A stretch of 64,000 nt of DNA from contig JANQBS010000099.1 of assembly GCA_033085395.1 (NCBI GenBank), positions 62,001 to 126,000 on the forward strand, written 5' to 3'. Made by a program: the position numbers and the translations under genes. This document shows positions 1-10,941 of this stretch, piece after piece. Source of the DNA: Xanthoparmelia taractica. Lineage: Eukaryota > Ascomycota > Lecanoromycetes > Lecanorales > Parmeliaceae. Every line of letters begins with the position of its first letter. The stretch's first letter is position 1. The notes under the pieces were generated by a model. The model worked only from the letters and a program-made list of their open reading frames with translations. It was not told where the DNA came from and searched no databases.

Positions 1-1
1 A

Positions 2-265
2 TATGGGGGCGAGAAGCCTGATAGAGCGGCGGAAAAGCCGACAAAAGGCAAGCGGAAGGCTGAAGTCTTGAAGGAGGACGAAGCCGGAAGGGTCAACGCC
101 ATGCCAACACCAATCTCGAAGCGAGAGCAGAAACGGCAAGCAAAGAAGGCGAGGCTTGACATGGTCAAAGGTTTGGAAAATACCCCTAAGGAAGCTTCCA
201 AGGGCTCGGCCGTATCGCCAGACGATGCTCCCGCGGCAGATTCTCGAAATGGCAAAAGCACTTGA
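2..265 (+). CDS. 3' end of an unknown lysine-rich protein (partial)
   Basis: The frame is open from the left window edge to a TGA at 263-265, giving at least 87 residues, so this is the C-terminal part of a gene that starts outside the window. The residues are strongly basic and low in complexity (KPTKGKRKAEV, then KREQKRQAKKARL), followed by an acidic/serine tail. The lysine/arginine clusters look like nuclear or nucleolar localisation signals, but no domain is recognisable. The TTG at 68 is inside the frame and is not a start. An unrelated intrinsically disordered tail is equally possible. Confidence 0.5.
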   Translation, partial: YGGEKPDRAAEKPTKGKRKAEVLKEDEAGRVNAMPTPISKREQKRQAKKARLDMVKGLENTPKEASKGSAVSPDDAPAADSRNGKST

Positions 266-842
266 AGTTCGTCAGAGTCAGCCGAACATCAAGTCATTTG
301 CCATTTAAAGGATTTCATAATGGCGATCTGTCGGACACCACCACTGCAGACCTTGAACCAAGGTACATCTGGGTTCACGTTCTATCATCGTACACATGCT
401 AAATGGTAATCACAGAAGCTATCAACTTCCTCCAACAGAGCAAAAGAAGCCTTCAAGCTATGACGTCAATCGGTAGAAGCAGTTGCGCTCGAGGGAATGT
501 GCGGCCTTTTTCGTCAATATTGAATACAGTATTGGCGAAGCCTCGAAAGTGGACTTTTCGCCAAAAATCTATTATTGAAGGTGACGGACATGTGGATAGT
601 GATTGTTAGAAATACTATCTAAGGAAATTACATCTATATCTCTCTTGAATGACGTATTCTCGAAATACACTTGTAGACTCCAATATCCGCCTTATCAGCA
701 GTGACCACCAGCTTGCCATTGAATTCCAATACAATCAAATCCCACTCCCTCACGACTCCCCTAAACTTAACAGATGAGCATCTGAAATCTACCAATAACC
801 CATCCCCGCTTCTGATCCGAAAACCCCCCAAGAAGCGCAACA
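266..842. other. intergenic, nothing recognisable
   Basis: I see no supported gene here. A 68-codon ORF at 403-609 has no family resemblance and no splice partner. The last 150 bases are likely the 5' leader of the small ORF that starts at 843. Confidence 0.5.
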
Positions 843-1203
843 ATGGCCCTGAACCCAGCATCCCACAACGCAGGTCCGCTTTTTCCCCCCTCCCCCTCCC
901 CCTCCCCCTCCCCCTCCCCCTCCCTCTTCCTTTCACCCTCTCCACCTTCCTCTCTCCCCCTTTCCCACCCCCCCAAAGCACACCCACTAACACCCTTCCC
1001 CCTTCGCCCCTACAGCCGGCATCAAAACCGGCCCCGTGACCGAACCGCCTCCTCCCCCGTCCTCCGACACCACGGCCGCTTTACTGGGGGCTGCGAAAGA
1101 GGATCCGATGGGGCAGCATGACGGTGGGAGGGATCGGCAGGGGGAGGGGGCGCTGGAGAGGTTGGAGGGGGAGGAGGGGGAGGAGGGTGGTGGAGGGGGG
1201 TAG
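843..1203 (+). CDS. small spliced ORF, 72-aa unknown protein
   Basis: Exon 843-873 and exon 1016-1203 join in frame (219 nt, 72 residues plus TAG). The intron at 874-1015 has GT..CAG ends, a very long pyrimidine tract and a good CACTAAC branch point, so splicing is well supported by sequence. The protein begins MALNPASHNA, continues through a Pro-rich stretch and ends in a Glu/Gly run (EEGEEGGGGG). It has no signal peptide or membrane segment. I do not recognise the family. The low-complexity tail could be a by-product of purine-rich DNA. It converges on PEX13. Confidence 0.45.
884..930. repeat. CCCCCT simple-sequence tract inside an intron
   Basis: A C-rich hexanucleotide tract fills the polypyrimidine part of the 874-1015 intron. 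Its length could vary between strains without touching the reading frame. Confidence 0.8.
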
Positions 1204-1827
1204 AGACGCTATGGTGGAGGTATCTATGGTGGAGGTATGAGGAATGAGGAATGCGAAGGGTGTGTGGGCTATTTGCTTGGTGTTGGGTACGGTATAGGGT
1301 AGTGTTTAGGAGTGTTTAGGGAGTAGGGGTGGACAGAGTTGCAATGTCAGGGAACAAGAGGAGGTCTGTTGTCGATAGTGAGTTTGTGCATCGTGCAGCT
1401 TGCTATTGTCTTTATAGCATCGTTCAACCGTCTGCCGATTACTCCTGTGTCACATAGTTGTTGTGGCCTTGCGCCAGTGATTGGTCGCCTCATCCTGGAG
1501 ATGAGTCTGTATAGCCTGATACTATGGTCGTAGTAGGGGAAAATGCATCAGAGCATATACGTCTAATGAGAACCCCGAGATGGACATGAGCGTCATCATC
1601 ACTGCAACCAAAGCTCGAGACTCAATTAACTTCATCGACTCGTGCTATTCTCGTACTATCCGCTCCCCAGCCAAAACGCTACGAGCACATTGCCTACTCA
1701 TCTTCCAAAGTCAGAGCCAATACCCAAAGCCCGAAGCTAGTACCCACCTATGCGCAAAAAGACTGTCACAACGCCTCTGCGCTTTGCCCTTATGTACACT
1801 TTTGCCATTGCTAGAATTGCGTTGTAC
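1204..1827. other. convergent intergenic region
   Basis: This region lies between the 3' ends of the 72-aa ORF and PEX13. It holds short direct repeats (ggtggaggtat twice near 1213-1240) and small unsupported ORFs. No gene is seen. Confidence 0.5.
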
Positions 1828-3341
1828 CTAGTTATAGAATTGACTCCTCTGGAAACTCTCAGCTGAAATGTCAGCCGGTTTGCCCTCAACTCTCGGTCCC
1901 TTAGCCTCAACCTTGAGACTGTTATTTCTGCTGTCTTCTCCGCTCCCACCAGCAGCTAAAGATGACATGGTGTTCACGCGGCCGCCATCGTCAATTTGCG
2001 GTTGCTGTTTTCTTTGGATCCCTTCAAGGTACAGCCCGGGAAGATAACCCACACGCCCGTCTCGCGCTCTACACCTCCACCAATCACTTGGATTGCCCAA
2101 TGGATCTGATTTGCTGAGGACGGCAACTAGATCGCCTTTTTTGACTTCGAGATCTATACCTTCAGTGGGCGGACCGCCCTGAGACATGCCTTCTGGTGTA
2201 TAGTCGTACAGTAGCCGACAGAAATCTAATTTTGACGGATCAATCGGTTGATGTGGTTGCTGTTCAGGCATCGGCTGCCCGTCGGGTCCGAGTATCATTC
2301 TGCCCTCCTGATTGAATTGATTCTGCTGTTCCTCATTCTGTTTCGCAAGACTCCGTATTAGTTTGGTCATGAGATATGGCAGCCCAACAACGGCGGCTAG
2401 GAATATTAAGAACGGTTTTTTTGAAGGCGTTGGTTGGCCATTTGGGAGGAGAGAGGGTCCTGATGGAGACAGTCCTTGGAATGATGCGAACGCTGAGGGA
2501 GTGAGGGATGTGGCGTCCGCGGGTGGAGGTCGCCCTGTGACTTTGGCAAGAAGTGTGCGGAGCCAGCGGAGGAGGGTAAAGATACCGAGTATGGACCCCA
2601 GCGTTGTGCGGAGGGTGGAAAACTGTTCGGCCACTTGTACCATTGCTATGCCATCCTCAGTATCAGCAAATATACTGCATCACCTTACGTGAGTAAGGCC
2701 GCTTCGGACAACCAACGAACAACAGGACAGAAGGGGACGAACCGAGGAAGCTCGAATGCGTAGCCATATAAGTACTTTCCAACATCTGCGCAAATCCCCC
2801 GAAGGCGCCGACTAAACTCTCAATGATCTGAAACGTCGCCTGCGTGCTCCGACTGAATGTATTCGTCAAACTATTGGGATCATTCGGATCCCCATTGCCC
2901 ATCATGCCCGGTTGCCCGTACATGCCACCTCCATAACCCCCCATTCCCATTCCTCCCATCCCTCCTATGCCACCATACATGGAGCCGTAGCCCCCGCCGT
3001 ACATCGAGTTTCCCATGCCGCCAACGCGCGAGTAGGGTGAGGAGTAGCCACCTATGCCGGAGTAGGGGGAGGAGGAGTAGCGGTTCTGATTTAGGGGAGA
3101 ATAGGTTGAGGAATTGCGATTCACGACGGAGGAGAGTGAGGAGGGTTTGTCGGGGAGAGCCGGGGGTAAGGAGGATGAGCTCGAAGCTGTAGTGTGAGGG
3201 TTGGTGGTTGAGGTTGAGGATACCCCGGTAGCTATTCAATCAATCTTCAGCATATGGTTGGTTTTGGTAGGATTGCTCACCAGGACACCTACCAGCTCCG
3301 TTTGCCCTTTCCCAAGGCTTGGGCGGTGATACCGCTGCCAT
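1828..3341 (-). CDS. PEX13: peroxin 13, peroxisomal docking complex protein
   Basis: PEX13 is an integral peroxisomal membrane protein that forms the import docking complex with Pex14 and Pex17 and binds the receptor Pex5. Three exons, 3341-3293, 3231-2743 and 2645-1828, join in frame to 451 residues. The N-terminus MAAVSPPKPWERANGA is the family's usual start. A Gly/Tyr/Met-rich stretch (about 70-140) is followed by the hydrophobic membrane region and by a C-terminal SH3 domain (ALYDY-like LLYDYTPEG, then DWWRCRARDGRVGYLPGLY). The first intron was chosen because it restores the PPKPWER start. The second uses a GTTCGT donor and gives the conserved THSSFLAMVQVAEQF junction. Confidence 0.95.
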
Positions 3342-4423
3342 ACTTGGGGAGACTGATGTCTAGAAGGCCACACGGTACCGATGTTCCTCCGATTCGCGGC
3401 CAGTCTGGCGTCCAGTCCTTGGGTTTGGTTTATCTCTTCATGTCATGTGAAGTCTTGGCTCGGCTAAAGTGGCGAAAAGTAACTTGGTGGAGCTACTGCT
3501 TTGTTCTTCGAAGGATGAACGATTTGCTAACGACGAAGTAGGTGTGCATGGTGCGTGAAGTGCCACAGGTCGATGCTAGTGAACTCGTGAAAGAATATTA
3601 TTGGGAGTGTGGCTGGCTCAAGCCGGTTGGGCTTGGCTGCCTCGGCTTCTCAAGCTGACAGAAACAAAAATCTTCCCCTCAATACCGTCTTCTAAAATAC
3701 ATTAAGCAGTCTTTTAGCCGTATTATATCAACGCCTTTCGTTTGTATAAGGCGATCTAAAAGAATAAATCTGCAGGTTATTTTTTTGAGTAATATATGTC
3801 TCAAATCGTAAGGTAAGGTTTTTAAACCGAGACATATCTTACGTGTTCTCATACCATATGCACGTGTTTTGCGCGAACCCCGTCCAACCCAATTTAGAAC
3901 AATCAATTCCTGAATTTAAATACGTGCCTTTCAACAATGCCATACATGTACGATTCGATACATTTAAACTCGATACATACTAAGACCAGTAAATATGATG
4001 TGCTTTGTATCATATTCTGAGGGCTGATACTGGCGCTGTTCAGGACTTTACGTGATGCCATTCCTACGCAATATGCACAATTCCAGAGCTCATAATAGAT
4101 GCAAGAGCGGCGGTGTCATCAAGATGAGGGAGAGGCATAGTCACGTTGCGGGAATGGACGGGTGATGAAGGGACAAAAAGGGTGGGGAATTGGTACTCGG
4201 TCCATTGCGCGCATTGTATTGTCTATGGCAGTTATTTGAGTCGCTCTCAGGGATGTTCTTTGAGAGAAGTCATCATGCTCGCCATATCTGAGCTTGCGAA
4301 TAGGTGAATTCTCGCGCCAACAAGCCAGCTGATTCTCCGATCCGTCCGTCAGTCGTCGCGGATATTCATGCCAGAGAACCAGATCCCCAATGCGCTGCAA
4401 CGATTATGATTTCTTGCCCTGGT
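3342..4423. other. intergenic with an AT-rich relic at about 3660-3960
   Basis: This is the upstream region of PEX13 and the downstream region of the zinc-finger gene. The 3660-3960 segment is clearly AT-richer than its flanks and holds a meaningless 75-codon minus-strand ORF. It could be a decayed transposon fragment, but no family can be named. Confidence 0.4.
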
Positions 4424-4920
4424 TTATCCTCCGCAACGCCAACATCGCGGGTTGGGTAGACTGTTGAATGCACCACAGTACATACATCTCCACCCGACTT
4501 TCGGCCTGTTTCCATCGTCGCTTGGGTCATGGCATCCTTTGTTCGAGGAGGCCGCGGTTTCGTGTATGCTTCCGTGGCGGTGGCCATGCATCATGCCTGA
4601 GAGAGACTACGGTTAGGGCTAATAATTTGTTTATTTATATGAATTGATGTTGGATAGGACTGACCAAGGTATGAAGAGTCTTGAGCGGATGGGGCTTGAG
4701 ATATACTCCCTTGCGAGCAAACACGGCCAACACATCCTGCATCAACTTCTGCCAGCTCAGCAACATCGGTCTTTGCCGAATCAATGAAGTTGTAAGTCTG
4801 AGGTGGAAGTGCCTGTCCAACCTCTGCCAACGCAGCAAAATCGATCATTGTTAAATCGGGATTGTGGAGCTGAGATGGAATTGTCTGTCCAGTCTCTGCG
4901 AGCGCAGCAATATCGGCCAT
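4424..4920 (-). CDS. small protein with internal repeats and a C-terminal RanBP2-type zinc finger
   Basis: Two exons, 4920-4665 and 4596-4424, join in frame to 142 residues. The 68-nt intron has GTCAGT, CTAAC and CAG. The N-terminal half carries two or three copies of a roughly 30-residue unit (MADIAALAETGQTIPSQ, then MIDFAALAEVGQALPPQ, then a looser TDVAELAEV). The last 20 residues, WRCMYCGAFNSLPNPRCWRC, match the RanBP2 zinc-finger consensus W-X-C-X2-C-X3-N-X6-C-X2-C exactly. Such fingers bind ubiquitin, single-stranded RNA or protein partners; which applies here is unknown. The start is the first in-frame ATG after an in-frame stop. It lies two bases after a uORF stop. Confidence 0.7.
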
Positions 4921-4922
4921 CT

Positions 4923-4997
4923 CTAGATCATCGAAATTGAGCTGCTGAAATCGAAGCGTGTGTTCTGTGCCGGCAAAGTCGGTGTTGGCAGTATCAT
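4923..4997 (-). promoter_or_regulatory. uORF (24 codons) abutting the zinc-finger start
   Basis: An ATG at 4997 opens a 24-codon frame ending with TAG at 4925-4923. The main ATG follows after only two bases (TAG AG ATG). It lies downstream of a TATA box. The geometry suits termination-reinitiation control, though peptide conservation cannot be judged from one sequence. Confidence 0.5.
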
Positions 4998-5112
4998 GCA
5001 AGTGTTTCGAAGAAGTGGTATTGCTTTGTGAGTTGAGCTGATTGCTGTGTTTGAAGTGGGAAAGGAAGCAGATGAGGAGAAAAGAAGCAGGTGAAGAGGA
5101 GGATTCACCACC

Positions 5113-5120
5113 TTTTTATA
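5113..5120 (-). promoter_or_regulatory. TATA box of the zinc-finger gene
   Basis: TATAAAAA on the minus strand lies about 195 bases upstream of the main ATG and 115 upstream of the uORF ATG. The CT-rich sequence just downstream is typical of fungal transcription starts. Confidence 0.55.
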
Positions 5121-6820
5121 CCCAGGAGAGCCAATGCCTCTAACCACACTCGTGGAGAGAGAGAGATTGGCTGTAAAACTAAATACCCAATGGCAAACGT
5201 CCATTCGGCAGCAACAGCACTGCACCCGATATCTCGCAGCGAGGCATATGTTTTCAGTCCCCGTGATCCCATCATGCCGCCAGCTTCCTTCTCCGCTCCT
5301 ATAGTGACGACTACTATAGTCGGAGAACCCCTATTGTATTCATGCACATTGCAGATCCTGACAATTGTCACTAGCCCCAGAGCACCTGAAATGGGCTCGT
5401 GATTTAAGTTGAAGGATTCAAGCTGCAGCACTTTGACGCTCGAATTGAGACTATACACAATTGCAATACACTCAATGTGGGCGTCCTTAACACTTCTTTC
5501 CCTTAACGATTTCTTCCCCTAACACTTTATTCAGCATCTGCCAGCATTGTACGGAATCTTCTTAACACTTTTCTACGACGATGAGAAACGACAGCAACAC
5601 CTTATTAACAGCTTCCAATAGTGAAGCGAACACTGTACGAACCAGAAGCTACCGACACTGCTTTGCTGGTCCGTCAGCATTCGGCTTCGACGCCGGCCAA
5701 TCAAGCAATATCGGAAGCATTACTGCTTGCTTTCTTCCCATTGGCTAAGACCAGACAAATAGATAGATGACGCGGGGCTATGCATTGGACTTGAAAGAAG
5801 TATTGAGAAGGGAAAAGGCTTCGTTGGAGCCTGCAGGCCATTAAGGAGGAGTAGCGAGGTGACGAACAAAAAGATGGTGGACCGAGGGTGGGTAAAAAAT
5901 GATGTGGCCACGGTAGATTCACATGCTTTGAATTTCGCATTAACGGTAATTCTAAACAATCTCAAAGAACTTGGATTGATAATATGAGGGTTCAAAAAGC
6001 TATGATCCAAAGTTGAAGATGATGGAATCTGTAGAGGTAGATTATACATTTTGCGTGGCCCGCCTCTTTGTTTACCCACGCACCACACCACACCCTCAAG
6101 TTGATGTGGAAATAGCAAGTAACCCTAACTTGACCTTCTTATTCGTCCTAGGAGAATCTACTCCTAGGCTAAGTCTTCCAAGCCGGTCTTACGCGCGGAG
6201 TCCTTCGGTCTACGCGAGGTATTGCCCTCAAAGTCAAGATTTCTCTACTCCAAGTCTGCTGCTCATAGATGGCCACCATTCCCTTGAGAGAATGGCCGTC
6301 GATTGGATTGCTCTTTTTACCACTGTGCTGTCTTACCATATGTTCCGTAGAAACTCGCACGAGGCGTTTGGACGTAGGCCTTTTCCGGCCTGTGGATTAT
6401 GCTTCCCACCCATATTGTGACATAGCTGAAATTGTCCGGATACTGGAATTGAGTCAAAGTTCCGCTACTTTCTCATACGTGCACTAGCACTCACAGATGT
6501 GCTGGATGGATGGATGTCGCTACGAGGGAGAATCGCCGCACTAAACGTACTGAGGTGAAATCAGATCCTTCGACAACGTTACAGGCACAACTGTTCAGTC
6601 CAGAGAACGGCCAACTCCCTGTGCACACTGTTCCCAGTCACTCGAATCGCTCTCCAGTCAGATCGATTAGGTGCTCGAGTGAGTAAGAAGTCGCTGGTCA
6701 CATTTGCTCTAAGTGACCGGCTTAGGAGGAACAATGCTAGGCTTTGATTAGCGCTTAACAAAACGTACAAAGCAACGTTATCGTATCTCGATGTAGCACT
6801 ATGACCACGCAAACCCGAAC
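5121..6820. other. intergenic, 1.7 kb
   Basis: Only short unsupported ORFs occur, with no domain or splice logic. The 5480-5640 part repeats CTTAACACTT-like words loosely. Confidence 0.4.
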
Positions 6821-7608
6821 CTAAAAGGGCAGCCCTTCTCCGGAAGCGTACTCAACACTCCTGACAGGCACTCCCCCTATGTCAAGCAACGGCTCAAGAA
6901 AACTTTTCTCTTCGCCCCAGACTTCTCGCAGAAACGCCATCATCAAATCCAAACCGTTCAACAGCGCACCACTCGTCCAGATTTTTTCGTCACGTGCCCA
7001 TCGCCTGTCGATCCAGTTCGTCTCCGGGCTGTCCTTGCGCAGGCTCTCGAGGAACACTCGTGGTGCTGTAGCTGTCTTGCCTCTCAGCAATCCGGCAGCA
7101 TTGGCTGCCATGAAGCCACCACAAATCAGCAGCATAGCGGAGCATTGCTCGTGTGCTTTGCGCACAAACGCCAGTTCGGTTGCATTGGGCGTATAGTCAA
7201 CTTTGTGTGCGCCCATTAGAACAATGTCCAGACTAGGGCAATTGACGAAGGACTGATAGCGAAAATGATTAGTGACAGTGCAGACCAGGCGCTTTGCTGC
7301 GTATACTGACTGTTGTTTCTATCGAGCCGCCAGCAGTTAAGCGGCTTGGTTTTCCAGACTCGCTGACCCAATGGAAGTCGATGTCCAGTCCTTGACTTTT
7401 GAGAGAATCCGGGAGTGGAAGCGTACTGAATTTGCTCATGCCATTCAAGAGATCTATAGGCGCCACATCAAGTAGTTCGGTCTCACTGGTAGATAATCAG
7501 CTTCACTAAGCTACTTGGCGGCCTTGTCAGATCTTCACTGTCATACCCGCCCATGAGGAGTACACCTGCACGAATGGTGCGATCCGGCTTGGAGAGGTTA
7601 AAAGTCAT
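6821..7608 (-). CDS. DJ-1/PfpI (glutamine amidotransferase-like) family protein
   Basis: Three exons, 7608-7547, 7485-7311 and 7252-6821, join in frame to 222 residues. Introns begin GTATGA and GTCAGT. The fold is clear: N-terminal strand RAGVLLMGG, then ETELLDVAPIDLLNG, the middle block CPSLDIVLMGAH, and the nucleophile elbow LLICGGFMAANAAGLLRGK with its cysteine in place, followed by the family's TATAPR and WTSGALLNGLDLM blocks. Fungal members of this branch are often annotated as ThiJ/PfpI or isonitrile-hydratase-like. The substrate cannot be read from the sequence. It is probably cytosolic, as no targeting signal is seen. Confidence 0.88.
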
Positions 7609-8002
7609 CTTGGCTCCTCTGTATTGCTTCAACAGCTTCTTCTCCTTCTCTCTTTGTCTGATGTGTTACCTGCTGCGTAGATTGTATCTGGCGATGGAAA
7701 CACTATCAATTTTCGCTGATAATGCTGGTTGCTGGATGAAGAGTTTCAGAACTGAGGACCTAGGCATTTATTTATACTTGTCGCCCCGGTCTGTGCCCGT
7801 TGTTCTTCTCGGAGTAGGACAGCGCTAGTGCCATGACTTTCATTTGATTTCAAATCAATCCACTCAAACTCCCTCACCTTGGAGCACAAGAATACACTTT
7901 TCCAACAAACAACGTGCTTAGTCTGTCTAAAACGGTAAACAATTCTAGGCAGCCGTTTTTGCGGGACCGCCATTCGAGCAATAGCGGCGGACGAACTACA
8001 AC
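7609..8002. other. upstream region of the DJ-1 gene
   Basis: I see no gene here. It is bounded on the right by a MITE-like element. Confidence 0.4.
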
Positions 8003-8062
8003 TACTCGTATCTACCCGGATATGCAATCTACCTGGATATGCAATCTTAGGGCTAGGGCTAA
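8003..8062 (+). repeat. left terminal inverted repeat
   Basis: It is the inverted copy of 8423-8481, starting TACTCGTATCTACCCGG and including an internal 17-bp direct duplication. Confidence 0.8.
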
Positions 8063-8422
8063 CCACGAAATCTTTATAATAACTATTTTAAAGACTATTA
8101 TAGAAATTTTAAAATAATTAGTATATAGACTATATAATATATTCTTTAATAGATAATAAAATTATATAATTCAAGTAATATTTATAAAGTAATAATAGAA
8201 ATAATAGAATATATTTAGATAGATAATCTTCGATCTAGCCCTAACCCTAAGTCTCAATAATAAAATTTATAAAATCTTGAAATTTTAGATTATATAATAT
8301 GAAATAAGAATATTTTATAAAATAAATATATAGAAATATTAAAAGTATATTAATATTCATAAATTAAAGTATTTTTGATTAGGGTATATAGCTAGAAAAT
8401 AATATACGCTTAGATTTCTTAT

Positions 8423-8481
8423 TTAGCCCTAGCCCTAGATTGCATATCCAGGTAGATTGCATATCCGGGTAGATGCGAGTA
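8423..8481 (-). repeat. right terminal inverted repeat
   Basis: It is the inverted copy of 8003-8062 and ends in CGAGTA. Confidence 0.8.
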
Positions 8482-10380
8482 CTGCACTACTCGTCCTTCA
8501 AACATCCCCACCTGTGTACTTCCCCTTCTTCGCCCAACGCAAGCCGCAAGCTTTACACAGCGTTTTGGGACTCCTTTTAGTCTCTCTTTAGATTTCAAAC
8601 CCGACACAGCTGGACACTCTATGAAGATGGCATCCAGAGATTTCCCCGCAGCATCTATAGCGAGGTGGTACTATTCAGGCCTAAGGATTGTGGCTATCTG
8701 GCGGCCCAGGCAGCCGAATATCAGCAATGCTGGTTCGTCGCCTGAGGCTTCACTCATTTCTGCATTGAGCAACTTTCTCAGTGGTCCTTCATTAGCCAGG
8801 CATCGATGCAGCACGGTCTAGTATAGCCGAGGTTTTCCAGTCAACGCTGCTCCTTCAGATAAAGTTGTCACAATAAAGTAAATTTCTTTCTGAGGCCGCA
8901 GACGAAGATGCTCCAGGCAGCAATTGCATGAGACGATCCTAATCTTTATCGTGCCAGGAACAGCTTGTGTAACTTCTTGCATTCAGCTGTACAACGCTAT
9001 ATCGAGATTTTGCTTCACAAAGGTCTTGTTCTACATTCGTTCTTGATCACGAATATCCATCTGACTTGCACACCAAACGCCATCTGGGGAACGAAGGCTA
9101 CAGCCCATAGTCCAGACATAGTCAGCGCTGTCGCCCACGTGCGATGCACCAGAGACGTTATTTACACCGAGTAGAGCCCGACCCGTCTCTTGGTCGTTTT
9201 CATGGTTTTCATACTGGATAGACCTAAACCACGCATATCAGCCATTTCCGTGTACAAAAAAATGGCTGCCTGGAGCCCGAAAACTCACTCGCACTTCGAA
9301 CATCCTAAAAACACCAACACGGCGGGTTCGAGTTATCTGACTGTAAGCTGAAGCAAACCCACATGGACAATTATTACCTGTGAATCTTGCCAAGTGGTTT
9401 GGATGTATAATATACTAAATTGGAGTTCTACCCGAGCCAGACGGCGAGCGCTCCCCAGCAATCAACCACAAACGCAGCCATTATGCTTCACCGCATGTTA
9501 CGCCGCAAGACAACCAAATATTTCCTCCCCCGTCGATGTCTTTGCGAAGACGAAGGATTCCCAAAGCGGAGAAGCCCGTAGAGATCAAAGTCACGAACAT
9601 CCAGACATCCAGCTTTAGTATTCTAAGATATCAGCATCTTTCTTTCTGCATTGCCCTATCTCTCCCCCCTCCTCTTTGAACCGATCGATTAAACTTGAGC
9701 GATAGCGGTAGATAAGACATCTCAAGAAAAAAAGAAGGAAAGACCACCTTAGCTTCTCTTGCACCGAATAATTACGACCCGTTTTTACACCACAGCAACA
9801 TATAAACACATTGCCTCAAACCGAATACACATACAAACACCTATACCACGTACCTTGAGCACACAACATGCCGATATTGGCTCCGTTCGTACGTGCTGCG
9901 TAGTGTAGGTAGTGTACTGTAGTCAACACTAATGATATACACATTTGAGCCGCCCCGGATAGCGACATTGTCGCTCGCTGTTAAAATTGAAACGATGTGA
10001 AATGAAAGGCGGTGCGAAGTCGTAAGAGGGAAGTATGGGAGGAAAGCTGGAGAGGAGAGGAGAGGAGTAAGGAGGAGGAGCAAGACACGTCCTATGCGGC
10101 GCTTAAGCGAAACCCATCGACTCGGCTCGACTCGAACTCAATTCTAGCAATTTGAAAGGAGGAGAGAGAGATCAAGGGAGACAGATGGAGATATAGATGT
10201 ATAAACATCAAAAACCCGCCCTTTTTACGCTCCCACAAAAAAAGGCCCGCCCGTTAGGACGTTTGCCATATCGGAAAAAAAGGGGGCCATCGTCAAACTC
10301 ACCACAGCATAACATAGGTTAGCACGGCATGGCATCTCAGCACTACACTTACCTTACCTAATCACGCTAGAGCCAGAAAG

Positions 10381-10562
10381 CTCACTTCCTTCCTTCCCTT
10401 CCACCTTCCCTTCCTCCCTTCAATTCCCTTCCTTCCTCGCTTCCTTCCTCGCTTCCTTCCTCCCTTCCACCCTCCCTCCCTCCCGCACCCACTCACTTCC
10501 TCCCTCACTCCCTTCCCTCACTGATTCCCCGACTCCCTCCCTCCCTCCCTCCCTCCCTCCCT
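10381..10562. repeat. (CTTCC/CTCC)n polypyrimidine tract
   Basis: About 180 bases are almost pure pyrimidine on the plus strand, built from CTTCC and CTCC units, with a perfect (CCCT)n end. It is H-DNA-capable simple sequence. Confidence 0.8.
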
Positions 10563-10910
10563 TCTTTTCTGAAAATTTCCTAGTACATCACACACCCAAC
10601 CCACCCACCAAACCAATTCACACTCAAAGTAGCGTAGCGTAGCGTAGGGTATAGTAGAGCAGAGTAGCATACACGAAATCTTTTTCCATCCAATCTTTCC
10701 CTGCCTTTCGGACAAAAGAAACCAAAAAAAAAAAAAAAAAACCATCATGGCGTATCATATCATATCATACCATCTCATACCCGAAATTAGAAATAGATAA
10801 AGCACCAAATATCTCACCCCTTCCCTCTCTCTCCCCTTCTCCCCCCTTCTCTCCCTCTCTTAACTTAAACAATAACAAACGGTACCGATGCCACTACAAT
10901 CCTTTCTCCT

Positions 10911-10941
10911 TGAAACAAACAAAACAAAACAAAACAAAACA
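10911..10941. repeat. (AAAAC)n microsatellite
   Basis: This is a short tandem array of AAAAC units. A separate A18 homopolymer lies just upstream near 10723-10740. Confidence 0.75.

Larger units (their letters stand above)
8003..8481. mobile_element. MITE-like element with 58-60-bp terminal inverted repeats
   Basis: An inverted repeat at 8003-8062 and 8423-8481 (one single-base indel, few mismatches) encloses about 360 bp of extremely AT-rich DNA without coding content. TA dinucleotides at both ends fit a TA target duplication, as in Tc1/mariner-derived elements. Each TIR contains two copies of ATCTACCYGGATATGCA, and its inner end is the telomere-like TTAGGGCTAGGGCTAA. The interior also holds CCCTAACCCTAA at about 8240. 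The interior lacks CpA/TpG as expected after RIP, while the TIRs remain GC-normal. Confidence 0.7.

Noticed and set aside
634..993. Minus-strand ORFs with Gly/Arg/Glu runs
   Set aside because: They are the reverse reading of the C-rich intron tract of the 72-aa ORF and have no coding character.
5105..5458. 117-codon minus-strand ORF upstream of the zinc-finger gene
   Set aside because: No domain, no splice link, and it overlaps the TATA box and leader of the zinc-finger gene.
8238..8260. Possible internal telomere (CCCTAACCCTAA)
   Set aside because: Only two repeats occur, inside a 0.48-kb element with inverted ends, and conserved genes lie on both sides.
8621..8821. Plus-strand ORF next to the MITE-like element
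   Set aside because: The minus strand reads more protein-like but is broken by stops. Neither strand gives a recognisable family, so at most it is a relic.
9315..9345. tRNA-like GGTTCGAGT motif
   Set aside because: The flanking bases do not pair as a T-stem and no A-box or anticodon arm fits upstream.
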